The translations under genes and the position numbers were made by a program. The notes under the pieces are model-generated. The model did no database searches. It saw nothing but the letters and a program-made list of their open reading frames with translations, and was not told where the DNA came from. A stretch of DNA of 64,000 nt from assembly GCA_921293015.1 (NCBI GenBank), contig OV121081.1:28213158-28277157 (forward strand), in the 5' to 3' direction. This document shows, piece by piece, positions 45,986-59,232 of the stretch. This stretch comes from Phorcus lineatus (Eukaryota; Mollusca; Gastropoda; Trochida; Trochidae). Position 1 is the first letter of the stretch, and each line of letters starts with the position of its first letter.

Positions 45986-48064
45986 AAATATTCATGTTTC
46001 TGCACTGTCTGAAGAGTTAGAACAATAAGACTGTTAAACAGTTTAAGCTTAATTATACTTCGTGTTTAAGATTAAATGTTTAAATATTACCGTGGCAATG
46101 TTGTTTTGTAAGCATTATTAAACTGAATGCGACCCTTCTCAGTAATACATGTAAATTATGTAGATTTGAAATAGTGATTTATCACTTCCCAAATTATGCT
46201 ACTCCTTTTGTTTTATTATAGTTATTCATATCTTCAGACATATTTTCCCCAAGGACGTTTCTTAAGCCAACACTGTTATTTTCTTGTACATCGTTTTTCA
46301 CCCAGGAGTGAATCTGTATCGTGAAATCTTGTAAAAGCTTACAGTTACTTTTTCTAAACATGAATCTGAATAAACAATTAAATTCAGGTGAGACTCGCCG
46401 CTTATCGCTGAAATATTGTCCAAAAGTCGCTAAACAGTAAATAACTATTTAATCGATAACATTAAATTAGGATTCTGTAGTTTTAGCCAAGGCACTGCTA
46501 AACTTGCAATAGTGGAGAAAATGGGAACCGAAAGTCAAGTATGTTATTACATGTTCTAACATCCCAAAGGGAGTTTTCAGTTTTGTGTTCCTAAAACTAC
46601 TCTCAACAATCTGCTTCTGATGTCTTCGTTATGCTATCTTTTAAGCTTTATTCGGTCAGACTGCCAAAATGTTTCCAATCTTTCTATAGTTGCATGATTT
46701 AACATCAAAAGTGTTACTGATGCATGATAAACATCTGTGTTTTTCTATGGAAAAAACTTTATATTTTTGTCTGGCTTTTTCATTATCGAGGCCCGCATCG
46801 AGGGAGAATGAATTGTAAAAACCCGGCTACTATATATTATTTTAAATCCATGATCAGACACAGTGTTATGGTTCTGATTTATACATTATTTAGGGGAGAT
46901 CAGGATTCAGACAGCGGGGGGCATTATGCGCTACAGCGAGGACATGCATGTATATGTAACTTTTACTCAATTCTGGTCAATTTTGTTCACTCAGAAAGAT
47001 ATTATGCTTAATCGACAGCGATAATCATTATTATTAACATAAGTGATTGCGACATTAAATTTGTTTTATCTAATGAAATCATTCTAATGTCAGAACTTTT
47101 CACAGAATCTTATACTTCAAAGCAAGAATGATTTAGAAATGGTCAATGATAGATCGCTGCATTATACTATGGGTTTGTTGTACATGTTGGAATGTAATAT
47201 CATGATCTTAGCAATAAATTCTTTTCAAAAAATGTAAGAAACGAAATATGGAATTACTTCCAATGCAACTTATAAATTAGCAGAAAGATTGACCTTAGAT
47301 TAACGTTTTATTAAAATCACATTTGTAATTCTTAAAAAAAATTCCTTAGATGTTACTTTAAATTACTTGACCATGTTACAATGTGATATTGTTTAAGTAC
47401 AATCGCATGTACTCTGTTATAGTACCTTGTTATAGTGTGGTATTAGCAAACATACAAAGGAACCATGTCAAAGTTGGTATACAGCAAAAGTGTCGGAGAT
47501 ATCGGTGTATCACATGCAACAAATTTGACATAATTTACTGACTTGTTCCTCAGTTGTCATTTTTATGTTAAAACTTTCAAAGAATGATGATAACGCATCC
47601 AATGAATGGCATAGAATATGGTCACTGAAAAATCTAAGTTTGAAAGATGATTAAAAGTTTTTTTACAAATACATATAAAGCTGCAACCAGATTGTTATCT
47701 GATTAACGAATTAAAGCTTGACAGTAAGAGCATTTTGTTTTCTGATATTTGATGGTTTCTACACAAATGTTATATTGACATTTCAGGTATTAAAATTTCA
47801 AGAAATTCAACAGCAACAATAGCAAAAGTGGATCTGTCGCCGATCATTATGAGAGCAATCTCAATCTGGGAGCAATGTCCTTTTCCAATGTTTTACAAAA
47901 TAATGAGAATCGTATGTAAAATAATGGCAACTGTCAGATTTGATTAAAAAACTGAATCTTGAGAACTATGATATTTAAACCTGTTAAGCTAACTATCGTT
48001 CCTCATGACATTGCGATCATCAAAATGTGAAAAGATACACAGCTACATCGCTGGATCGCACACA
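45986..48064. other. AT-rich DNA, no gene seen
   Basis: A 95-codon frame (46724-47011) shows no motif. Confidence 0.4.
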
Positions 48065-48395
48065 TTGTCTTAACTTCCTCATTCAATAGACAAATAGATA
48101 AATCACACATAATGATTTCAAACAAAGCATTGCAACATTTTAAATGTCCTTTCTTGTCTCTGCATGTCAATGAACAGTAGTTAAGTTTCAGCAATTATCT
48201 TGCATGAGAGTAAAGAAGGCGACCAATTCAAGTCGATTGTAGACGTCTCATTGTTAAAGTGACACCGAGGATATTCGTCTATCTGAGATGACATCCATCT
48301 AACTATAGTGTTAAGTTCTGTTTTTGAGAAACAGTTTGTTGTTCCATCTCAATTGATGTTTTTCATGTTCTTGATGGCAATACTTCCTAAAAAGT
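48065..48395 (+). repeat. Family A dispersed repeat
   Basis: TTAAGTTTCAGCAATTATCT and CGATTGTAGACGTCTC match the 58-kb copy (TTAAGTTTCAGCAATTTCTT, GGATTGTAGACATCTT). Followed within 30 bp by family F. Confidence 0.65.
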
Positions 48396-48420
48396 CTTTA
48401 TAGTTATGCAGCGATTGCTG

Positions 48421-48619
48421 ATATGGTACATAAAGCATCCTTTCTAGCTTTGATGTATGCGTATCACCAATGATGAGACAGGTTGAGCGGGAAACTTCCC
48501 CAAGTTGGTTTGTTATTGCAATACTCAAAGGAAGTATTCAGAGACGGACTGTCTTATTAGCATCATTAGCATCACAGTTTATAGCCAAACTCTTAGCAAC
48601 TGACCAAGCCCTCACTGCA
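48421..48619 (+). repeat. Family F dispersed repeat, copy 2
   Basis: Matches 27427-27624 in the same orientation. The longest exact run includes AACTTCCCCAAGTTGGTTTG. A small frame (48470-48697) spans it but shows no protein signature shared with copy 1. Confidence 0.8.
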
Positions 48620-51412
48620 ACATCAGATAAATCACAGCAGACCTTTCAATTGTTTGCGTGTTGTCTAGGCAAGTTTGTCAATTTGCTTGGTTTCTAGTAT
48701 TACTCAATTTGCAACTATTTCAGTAATCCCTGTGTACTAATTATCGACGAAATAAGAATACAATTCACCTGAGAAAATAAGAGTGTGAACATCACAATAA
48801 TAATTAACAATACAATTTAAACTTGTATGGAAGCGTCATCATTTGTTAATGACTGATAAGTGCAAATTGTAACTTGACACACTGATTTTAAATGTGAAAT
48901 GGCCAGAAAGCCCAGTGATATAACTTCTGTAATTGAATATTCTAGTTTGTCACTAGACCAGCTAGGAGACATTGCGTGGTAGGTTTAAAGAAAGGAATTT
49001 GTGATAAAGATAAAACTAATCACAGTCAAATTGCTATCCCTTCACACTTTGGTCAAACTGAGGTTCAACAAAATAAATGTTTAATCATTTGATGCATTAA
49101 CACATTAGGAATGTATCAGAGAGTTGTGATAAACATTAATTATACATGTATTTTCATAAATATCCTTTGAAAAGTTTGGTAATGAAGTAAACTTCTTAAT
49201 GTTAATGTATATGTACAATTATTTTGCAAGTATTTGAACTCATGTAACAAACGCATGGATGTTGCTGTAGACTTACTCTTATAAAGTAAAGGGCACTGTG
49301 TCAGCATAACTAACAGTTCGTACTTAGAATAACTTCGATTTGAATATACATTGATCATGTAAATGGATTATTAAACATTACATATAAATATATAATTATA
49401 TTAATATTGATAAGATACCAAAATGATTGACATCATGTGTTTTTGAAGACAAGGAAGTTCCAACCTTCATTGAAGTTGAAATCTTTACTCTCCACTTGTT
49501 TACGGGAAATAGTACTTGAAGAAGGCAAAGGTATAGGAAAAACGCTCTTTTACTTCCTTTGAAATAAGCTGAAAATCTATTCAAGTGCATTCATAATGAC
49601 ATTACACAAGAAAAGTTAAAGTGGGAAAACGTTAAGTGGTGAAAATATATAACATTTTTTTTTCAGCCTCTTAAACATGTCACATGTATATGCTGGCATG
49701 CTTTTTTGTTGCTATATAAAAAATGGGTCACATTGAAGAACGGATTTAACAATTGCCCTTTTCATATTGGGTATCAACCGTGTAATCGTCTGTAAACTTG
49801 AAATTAGATGAGTCTGTCTCAAATCCGTAATGTTGAGTGAAAATTCGGTTAAGCTTATTGAACACTTCTCGGTATTGATCAGGCAGTGACATGGCGTATT
49901 AAACACTTCTGTATATCATCCGACATTCAGCCTCAGTGGTTTCGTTGAATCTATTGCCATAAACCAGTTTTTCATGTTTTATGCACCTGGACTGATTTTG
50001 AAAGTTATTTACTTTGAACAGAAATGTCATCGTCCCAATAAGATTCTGATCTTCACTAAAGGAAAGTTAAAAACAACAACAATATGCAACTTAACTCCTT
50101 ATTCAACTACACTGCAATGCGTCAAAACTGAAAATACTATTTCCACAAAAGTTACATATAATTTTATTATATCGTATGTTATAAAACAATGTCAAGGCAT
50201 CGATTATGGATCATTGTATATTAGAAGAGATTGATGACATAATGATCCATAATAAAACATGCATTTAAATTATGTTAAGAGACTAAATGTTAATTCAAGC
50301 TGCATTACTGAGTTTCCAATATACTCTCTAAACCCTTTGAATTATGTATATTATTTTTGAGTCAACCTGGACAACACTCACCATCCTCTCTGTGTATATG
50401 ACTAAACAAATGACAAAAATCATTACTACATTTACGAGGGATAGTTGTTTATGTGGGAAAGCCTTTTAGGTAATACATAATGTTTTTCATTTCGCACACA
50501 AATGTATTAGGCGCTGCTGTCATAATCTATCATAGAAACTACAATCTGTACTACCTTCTCTGCAGAAATACTATATATTGTTATGTTCCAGGTAAACATA
50601 ACATGTTGTATAATCTGGAAATGTAGCTTGTACTGTTTCTGGGAAAGAGTATGAAGTGTATGTGAACATGATAAAGGAACATATGTATCCTCTTAAATGA
50701 ATAAAAGTATTATTCTCCTATTAATTATTCGCCACAGATGTGATTGAAATTGGAGTCACTTGGATGATGAGTATCAATGGGGATATTTGAACCGTAACAC
50801 GGATGCCTTTGACAGCAAGTTCTTTGTTATTGATGTTTTAATGAAAGAAACACGCATATTCTGTTGTTCATTTAGTTCATTCCGCCAGAATCCAGCTTTC
50901 AACAATAGAGGTGCAAGTATTGTTGTAATCAATCTGCGAATAAATAAAGATGTTTACATGTGTATTATCATATGATGACATGACACGTTTGATTCGGCTG
51001 TTAACATACACGTGACTGACTCACAATCAAAACCGACATAGTATTATAAGCATTGAAATTTAAAAGAAATACAACTCTATTCATTTATAGTATATTTTGT
51101 TCTCTGCATCTTCCTGCTTAATACTTGTAATGCTGTTGTACACGGAGATCACAATCACGGCTCTAAGATAACTTCTGCAAACTTCGATGTGAGTTATTAG
51201 AATATTTTGCAACTGATATCATATTACAGTAATGTAATTTGAACAACGACTTCCTTAATGTGTCGAATCACTGTTGAATTCATTGGACATATACTTCCAA
51301 AAAGAGTCACAGCATTACATAATATGTTAAAAAGAAGTAATTATATAATTTACAATCCATGGTTTTTAAGTTAATGCCAAGTACACATATAAACATTCAA
51401 AGTTGTCAGAAA
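48620..51412. other. AT-rich DNA, no gene recognised
   Basis: Frames up to 86 codons (49974-50234). None has a motif, and no repeat partner was noticed. Confidence 0.4.
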
Positions 51413-51540
51413 TGTAACAATAATTTGTTACATTGTAACAATAATTTGTAACAATAATTTGTAACCATAATGATAATGATGCTGATGATAATAGTAATAA
51501 TAATAATGATAATGATGATGATTTTGATTTTAATAATGTT
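51413..51540 (+). repeat. TGTAACAATAATTTG tandem units and ATG/AAT simple repeat
   Basis: Three near-identical copies of TGTAACAATAATTTG (51413-51464), the first overlapping a palindrome with TTGTTACA. They are followed by irregular AAT/GAT repeats to 51540. Confidence 0.85.
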
Positions 51541-51598
51541 AACATTAAGTATAGGTTACCAAGGGGATAAACTACAATTTAACACTGTACAAAAGAAG

Positions 51599-51785
51599 AA
51601 GAAACCTCACCTAATTTCTTCAGACCCTAAAACCAATCCTGCTGCTAGATAAAGTTGATTTTGAATGACATTAGTAAACCTATGATATGTAAATAGAAAT
51701 ACACTCATTAATGTATTGACTATTGAATCCATAAAAAACCATACTTGCTGTGCAGAAATCGTTGTTTAAAAATGTATTTTCAACA
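51599..51785 (+). repeat. Left arm of 187-bp inverted repeat
   Basis: Begins AAGAAACCTCACCTAATTTC and ends AAAAATGTATTTTCAACA. Its reverse complement at 52858-53044 differs at only about 4 of 187 positions. Such high identity in decayed DNA means recent copying or gene conversion. Confidence 0.9.
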
Positions 51786-52711
51786 ATTTCAGACGTCAGA
51801 CGTCCTAAAACAACCCAAAAAGTCCCAATTCACTCTCCTCTCTGGCCTAGCTGAGGAGATCGTAAAAGAACAATTTTCAAAAAGAATGTTTTTTATGGGA
51901 ACATGGCAAAATAATGTTTCACTATTTATACCATGTAGATTACAATAGATTGCTTCTCAAGACATGATTTACCTATCTGTTAGTTTCATTTATCCCTCGT
52001 GGAATAAACTATTTAAACTAAGACATCTCTGTTGGTGTTAAGTGTATGCATGGTATTGACTTATATTTTTTTTGTTATGAAAGAACAATATTCTTTAGTT
52101 TGGATATGATAAAGAGGATAATATTTTTGGAAAATTTAATGTTGATTGTAAAATTGAAAAGTTCCATTAAAACATTAACCAAATAAGCAAAAGTACGACG
52201 AATTTAAACATATGTTATTCAAATATGTATATTATACGTTTGACGATTTTTTAGGCTTCGTAAAATCTAATAAAGATTAACAAATATTCAGTATAGCATG
52301 AACAAAATAGCTTGTTAATACCATGATAACGTTTATAAAGTAGTAGTGCGTAAGGCTCGTGATCATTCTTTATCACAATGATCATTCTTACCACGTCAAC
52401 AAGCAAGATTTGGCCAACAATGACAATTCCGTTTTGATGAAGGTAAATTAGAAGAGGATTAAAGGCTCAATGCTTGTTCTGTAAATAATGATTCTTGTAA
52501 GTTGAGGACTCTGAAAAGGACAATTTAGCTTTCATGACCTTTTCCTGAAGAAGATTAAGATTTAACTTTCCTTGACACCGATTTACCAGTCTATAGATTG
52601 TATTCCTCATTGGCTAAAGGGTTAGTGCTCAACATTCAGAGTTCCGGCCTGATGAGCTATGAATAAGGACTAATGATTAATAACTAGGAAATAGAACATA
52701 TTGATTCCTTT

Positions 52712-52761
<50 letters not shown>

Positions 52762-52857
52762 GACGTCTAAAATTAAGATCCAAGAAGGTGCATTATTTTA
52801 ACATCTTTAATTTACTTAATACTCGTACTTTATAATTGTTTAAGTTAAAAAAATAAA
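51786..52857. other. Spacer inside the 187-bp inverted repeat
   Basis: A 1,072-bp AT-rich interval. A short inner motif GACGTCCTA near the left arm (51796) recurs inverted near 52762. It contains a (TA)n run of about 46 bp at 52714-52759. A 67-codon frame (51745-51948) is unrecognised, and no transposase is seen. Confidence 0.6.
52714..52759. repeat. (TA)n microsatellite
   Basis: Roughly 23 TA units inside the spacer of the large inverted repeat. Confidence 0.95.
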
Positions 52858-53041
52858 TGTTGAAAATACATTTTTAAACAACGATTTCAGCACAGCAAGT
52901 ATGTTTTTTTATGGATTCAATAGTCAATACAGTAATGAGTGTATTTCTATTTACATATCATAGGTTTACTAATGTCATTCAAAATCAACTTTATCTAGCA
53001 GCAGGATTGGTTTTAGGGTCTGAAGAAATTCGGTGAGGTTT

Positions 53042-53044
<3 letters not shown>
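52858..53044 (-). repeat. Right arm of 187-bp inverted repeat
   Basis: Reverse complement of 51599-51785. It ends GGTGAGGTTTCTT and is abutted at once by a (TA)n run. Confidence 0.9.
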
Positions 53045-53087
<43 letters not shown>

Positions 53088-53092
53088 TATAT
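53045..53092. repeat. (TA)n microsatellite at inverted-repeat edge
   Basis: About 18 TA units, then ACATATATATAT. Confidence 0.95.
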
Positions 53093-55788
53093 CATTGTGA
53101 ACATTGTTTTATTGTATTATATATTTCAAGAAGTTAATCCATGCTTCCGTCAGGTCATGTGTCGATTCGCTTTACCATCTTATGTTCAGGTAAATCTTTG
53201 GATTTGAATATTTCGCTTTCTGTCATGTCAGCTTGTTCTGAAACAACTGGATCCTACGGAGGAGATCCTAAGTGTTATGTAAAAGTGGTATCTCATCTTA
53301 TGACTTTGTATCTACTTTGGAGTTATTTGAAAAGAATTTGTTTTCATCATGACCCACGTCCTTAACCTTAGGAAAGAATATATGTCTGAAAGGATTAGAA
53401 GATCTTCAATCTATTTAAGTTCCTTAACCAAATTCCTTAATCAATATCTTCCTGTTAATCAATGTTCTGACATTTAACAACAGAATTTAGATGAATGTAG
53501 ACCGCACCACATTCATATCAGTAACTGAATTAAATGTTTTCAATGGTATTTTTCATGGCTTACGACAATATGATAATTTGGAATTCATATTGTCAACTAT
53601 CCATTATCTTGTAAGGCGACTTTATCTGTATTTCCCGGATCCACCATGCTCCATATTTTTTCAATCAAAATTTAATAGAGAATTTAAATTTTGAATAGGA
53701 AGGAGGAGACGTAATTTTATCATCAAATATTTCCATTTTTTCATATTTCAGAGTAGAATATCAGTGAATGAAAGCAATCAAATGCATATTGATGAACGCA
53801 TTATGAATTTAGCCAAGCTTTTCCCGTCCTCGTAACTGCTGATCATGACAGTAATCGAACGAAGCATTTTACCTGCCATGCAGAAACGACAACTTTAGCC
53901 TTTCAAGGCATATAAAAAAAACTTTGAAAGGCTGTGCGAACAAACACCGCTTTTTGTAATCAACAGCTGACATTCAAACTTTAAAATTACGACATTCAAA
54001 TAGAAAATCAATATTTTAGCTATCCTTCGCCCAGTAGATATTCAATATTTATATGACTACGAAAGGACATGAAAACAATTGTTATTTCTACATTCGGTTC
54101 TAGATGTTTTAGCGAAATAATCAAAATATATTTGATATGTTCATGAAACGAGAGGAAAAATTGATTCGCAAAATAACTTTTTATAAACCTAATTTAGGTT
54201 GTAAAATGTTTGCTGCAGTAAATCATTGTCAGTTTTGTGTTTGCATTGCTAGCCATTTGTCAGATTTGTTTAACTTGATTGATTAATAAACTGTGGATCA
54301 CGAGATGATACTACATAATAGTCAGACCTATTGCTTTTTGACATTATTGTTAAATTGTTGACTCAAGCTAGCATTTGATAATTTGTATTCAAACATTAGA
54401 TTCATGAATTGATGAAACTTCCTTGTGGGTTCACCTCTGTCACAGAATTACTTTTGAGGAATTGACTGTGTGTACATAGCATGGAGGCAATCAACACGTC
54501 AACTAAATGAGGTATTATGTGTTGTAACCAGGGATTTGTTTGCGGCTAACAGTTGGTATATAAATAACCATGTAATTGCTTCTGATTGGAAAAGACTGCG
54601 TCGTGATCTGTCTTTTACATATTGTTATGTTAACAATCTTTGGGTATTGCCCTGCTTTATCCTGCAATGACAGAACAATGACAGCATTCGTAAAGACGTA
54701 TTCTTCAAATACAACGATGAGGTTAGGGTAATAGTGGTATTTACTATTTTTGGTGGGAAGAGGTTGACGTCCAACAAGCTCCTCTTTTAGATTTAGGTCG
54801 GCTTCCTCTTTAGCAAGGTTGAACAATATTAAACATGTATCAACAATATTTGATTGATTCCACTATACTATTTGCAATTCAATACTAGTAATGGAATCAT
54901 CATCGGTATGTGGTATTATATTTGAAATCATATCGTCAAAAAAACATCAATGATTTTCAAAAAAGTGTTAGGTTAGTTATTAAATAAAGGCTCTATAGAC
55001 AAAAATTAATTCAGAAAATAAGATAAATATCTTATTAATCTACAACCACTACGCAAGAGCCAGATTATACACCATGTTTCTAGGGACATTAACGAAAACA
55101 AGTAAGCCATAACTTGACATATACTTCTTTTTACATTGAAACATATATAAATCTAATCATCATATTAAAAACCACTGCGGAACCATTTGTGAACTCACAT
55201 CGCTCAAAAGGCATACACATTCAATTCACCTTTTATGCGTCAGAATTATTAATTCGTTCCAATAATGTTTGATACTTTCAATACATACAATAATGGTGTT
55301 TGCAAAAACTATGTAGGAATAAGTAAAAAATCATTACTGAAAAGGCCGTTTACATTTGAGAGGAGTAATTGCTTCTAGTATTTGTATGTAAGTAAAACTA
55401 TCCATGTAGGCGAGGTAAACCTGTAATGATTTCAATATATGATATTGGTAAATGTATAATTTTCACATCATCATCCATGTATTAACCTCACTATTTCATA
55501 ATCTGTTATGACAAGTCATTTTTGACCTGCTAATTTTCTTAAGCCTGTACAAGCAGATATTTCAATTGCACAAAATATGGAAGAGAAACTATGATATCAT
55601 ATAGTTAAAAATGTGTATTCATAAGCAAAAATGTTTTTAAATACATGAATACATTTGATCTGATGCATTGTTTCATGATTAAGAGTTCCAGACACTCTTT
55701 TTCTGCAATCAAATACATTTGTTAGCATATCAAAGCATACAATGTATATGAAAGGCTTCAAGTAACCTGCTGTTATTCAAATGGATTT
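53093..55788. other. AT-rich DNA, no gene recognised
   Basis: Overlapping frames at 54470-54826 (66 codons plus, 103 codons minus) show no domain. No repeats shared with the rest were noticed. Confidence 0.4.
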
Positions 55789-56032
55789 GTGGAAAAAGAC
55801 AAGTCTCAGTTTATATAGCATATTATGCAGAGTAAGCTGTAGAAAAAGACAAGTCTCATTTTGTATAGCATATTATTCAGAGTAAGCTGTAAAAAAAGAC
55901 AAGTCTCATTTTGTATAGCATATTATTCAGAAAAAGCTGTAGAAAAAGACAAGTCTCATTTTGTTTACGATGTTATTCAGAGTATGCTGTAGAAAAAGAC
56001 AAGTCTCATTTTGTATTGCATATTATTCAGAG
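55789..56032 (+). repeat. 50-bp tandem repeat, about five units
   Basis: AAGTCTCATTTTGTATAGCA, TATTATTCAGAGTAAGCTGT and AGAAAAAGAC make up the unit. Units begin at 55801, 55851, 55901, 55951 and 56001 with no insertion or deletion; the last is cut at 32 bp. Units differ by a few substitutions each. Minisatellite; no coding potential. Confidence 0.95.
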
Positions 56033-56440
56033 AGCGATACCTGAAGTAAGGATATGAAAAAAATGGCACATAAAAATCACTGCGTAACCTGGTAGATTTT
56101 GTGTTAAAATGACATGACTAATTTAACATTATTGAGAACCTTTCCTGAGAACATATATGATTAAGATATATATTTTAAAAAAGTAGGTCTTCAGTCACGA
56201 TTGTGGGTCAAGAAGTGCTTATTATGTCCAGATTACATATAATGATCCTTAACAAATCTAAACACTATAGTTCTATAAGTAAAGACCATAAGGCATGTGT
56301 AATAAGTTATGGGATCATTCGATTGCTACAGCAAGTGACTCAAAGCCACACCTATGTTCAATGAACCACAAATGAAACTACCACTTAATTAAGTTTTTAT
56401 CATGCAACTGATTACATTATTAAGAAGGAATTAAAGAGGC

Positions 56441-56685
56441 AGTAGCCCGGTTTTTTAGAGAAAAAAAATTACTTTAAATTTTCCCCGATAACCATTATAT
56501 TAGTTTATTCCACATGTTCACGTTGTCAAACATCTCATTACTCAGCCCAACCCTTTACAGTCGTAGAAGAAATGTTTAATGTGAAAGCATTTTCATCATT
56601 TGCGTAAGGGAAATTGATTCACATAGTTTGAAAGATATTGCTTTCATTAAGACTTTTAAACAAGAAATAGAATAACCGGGCTTCG
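56441..56685. mobile_element. Small MITE-like element (about 245 bp)
   Basis: Left end AGTAGCCCGGTTTTTTA and right end (reverse complement) CGAAGCCCGGTTATTCTA share AGCCCGGTT. The interior has TCAAACATCTCATTACTCAG, also found diverged and inverted at 24880-25075. Short TIR and no clear target duplication, so the call is tentative. Confidence 0.5.
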
Positions 56686-57964
56686 TTTTTCAAACACATT
56701 TAAAACCGATAATAACTAGTGGCTGAAATGAATCCAGTTTTTTCATTCATCGGTGCCTTAGGGAAATAATTTTATTTCCGGGAAAAGCTGTTTATCAGAT
56801 AACTGAATACATGCATTTTCTCTTATTGCAATGATGTTCCTCTAATATCATCAGAGAATAACTTCCGGCTTTTCTGTATGATTTATTTTGTAAAAAGTGT
56901 GTAAAAGTATGACAACAATGTTAAACTGGGTATGGACAAGCTGGATATTTTGTTTGTATTTGAAGGTTAAACGTAAACAATGGCATTAAGGTGTTTATTC
57001 ATGTTAGATCTTTGAAAGATTTATTTACGAAAATGATGAAAATATGACTGATAAATACATACCATGACTCTTCAGCCATTGTTATGATATTAGACAAAAT
57101 GAAGTTTACTTTCAAACCTGTACTAACATGAAATATCTACTAAAATGTCGACTGATGAAGTCCTTGATTCTGATTAAGAATGTAAAGTGTCTTGATAAAA
57201 CGAAGTCAATCACCAAGTCACTGTTGCCTATTGAGTTTTGCCCCCAGCGTTCTTCATAGGGAGCCGGTAGCATATTACTTTCGAAGTTTAACTTGACAAA
57301 CTGATTTCAGGGTGAAAACTGCTTGTTTAACCAGTAGTTATTGACCCTCAAACCATTATCAGTAAAATCGATTTTGGATGTACAGTATGGTATTGGATTC
57401 ATGTTGTGGTTTACTGTATTATTGGAGTAAAGTTTAAAGTTTAAATAGAAGCAATATTAAGAAATGCAGTGAGGTAGTGTGGGTGTTTTGAAAACAACAT
57501 TATGATGCCAAATGATGACGTTTGATATAGAGACTATCTAGACGATAGTAATTCAAATTGTAGATTGGGTGACCCTGTGTCCTTCAATGTGTTTATTTAT
57601 TGCCTTGAAATAAACTAGGAAATCTTTTCAATTTTTCCAACAATTAATCTAAAAAGGATATTATTTTGTTTGTGAGTAAGGACATAAGCAAGTTCTTCCA
57701 AAGAATATTTATGGTGGCCTCAATACCGAAAATAACTTTCTTTGCTTTCAGTTCTTTGAATAAATATAGATTTGCATTTTAAAACATTTGCTTAAACGTC
57801 GAAAAGCAAGGATCATGCTATTGAACAACTTTGACGTAAATGAAAAAAACCTGCTTAGTTATATTTTCGCCCGTCCAATCCTAAATGAGAATTGCAAATC
57901 GAAAATAAAAATGCACCAGCCATGTCACATATACTGTCGATGTGTCTGACTTTTCAACGAATAT
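56686..57964. other. AT-rich DNA, no gene seen
   Basis: Nothing recognisable. Confidence 0.4.
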
Positions 57965-58230
57965 AGCAGTAAATAAATCAAGTAGGGGGAAATAAAGTTC
58001 AACACTGGTTCCTCAGATATGCTAAAACCATTCTTTCTATCGCCTGTTCAAAGAAGGATAATTAAGTTTCAGCAATTTCTTTGTCTGTGGTTACACAGGG
58101 CAAACCAATAAAATGGATTGTAGACATCTTAGTATTCATGTAAGATTGAGGAAACTGTCACAAAAATGTAATGCTTATTGTGATATCATAAATATCGTTA
58201 AAATATTTGCTACCCTTCCTAAAGAGACAT
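57965..58230 (+). repeat. Family A dispersed repeat
   Basis: TAAATAAATCAAGTAGG, ATATGCTAAAACCATTC, TTAAGTTTCAGCAATTTCTT, GGTTACACAGGGCAAACCAA and GTTAAAATATTTGC occur in family order. Confidence 0.7.
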
Positions 58231-59173
58231 AAGCACTTTTTGTGCGCTTAAAAATAATATTTGAAAAATATTATCACCAACATTAAAACAGTCCTTTCTC
58301 TTCGGAAAATCAAGTGTACATGTTTTGATAAAGGGAATCGTTGTGGTTCTGAATAATAAAGAGTGTTCGCTTTAAAATGGCCAGCAGTCAGTTTTTGATT
58401 TTACGTTCTAACGGCAAGGGATAATAGGGTAATTTTTGTACATGATGTGAAAGAGTGAGCAAGATCATTCCCAATGAACGTTTACAACTAAAATATTCAA
58501 ATGAAGGTACTAGGGACGGAATGCTTGATAAGCATTGTTGTTTATAGCTCATGTCTTGGACATAAACCAAGCCCATGTGGCAACATTTGATACGCCACAG
58601 TAGATGTTGATTGCATGCCTGTTGCCAAAAACATTACAGCTTGAAAATATACAATCAGTCATCCAAAACGGGCATTTATATAAAGAAGGGGTTACAACAT
58701 TACAACTTAATCAACACAAATTGGATTTCTGTCAGTTGGTTGTGTGTTTAGAAAATCAAGCATATGAACAAACACATGTTTACAATCACTCGTGGTTTTT
58801 ACAGTCAACGCTATTTTGACGTCTAATGAAAATCTGTCTAGTTTATTTTAAGTTAAGAAATTATCGCTTTTGAGTATAAAGGCATTATATGCAATATTTT
58901 TGCGCTCAAATAATCTATTTAAGGGCGTCGCTTTAAATTTATATCGATTATATAAATTATTATTGTTATAATTAAGTTGATAATGAAACTGTAAGGACCT
59001 CAATTGCCTAGGGTTATCAAAATGGGAACTATTTAATGTTCGAAATGGTTTAGAAATGAGAATAAAGGATAAAATCATTTTCGTTAAGGTTTATATGTTA
59101 AATCATCGACCGATTTTAAACAGTTAAAGCATTGAGGTTACATCAACTTTAAATACCTCCGTGTGTGGAATGT
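58231..59173. other. AT-rich DNA, no gene seen
   Basis: Short frames (62-76 codons) without motifs. Confidence 0.4.
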
Positions 59174-59232
59174 TGCCGATAACGTAGGTCATACGGAGTT
59201 AATGCAACATTGCCACTTTGGTCTTTTAAAAT
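59174..59232 (+). repeat. Partner of the 15182-15238 repeat
   Basis: TGCCGATAACGTAGGTCATA, CGGAGTTAATGCA and GGTCTTTTAAAAT align with 15 kb. CTCCGTGT upstream (59157) can pair with ATACGGAG, keeping a hairpin in a different place. Confidence 0.55.

Noticed and set aside
43600..56400. Shared CAAGTGACTCAAAG block at 43610 and 56332 as a repeat family
   Set aside because: Similarity beyond about 25 bp is weak and I could not define ends, so it is not listed.
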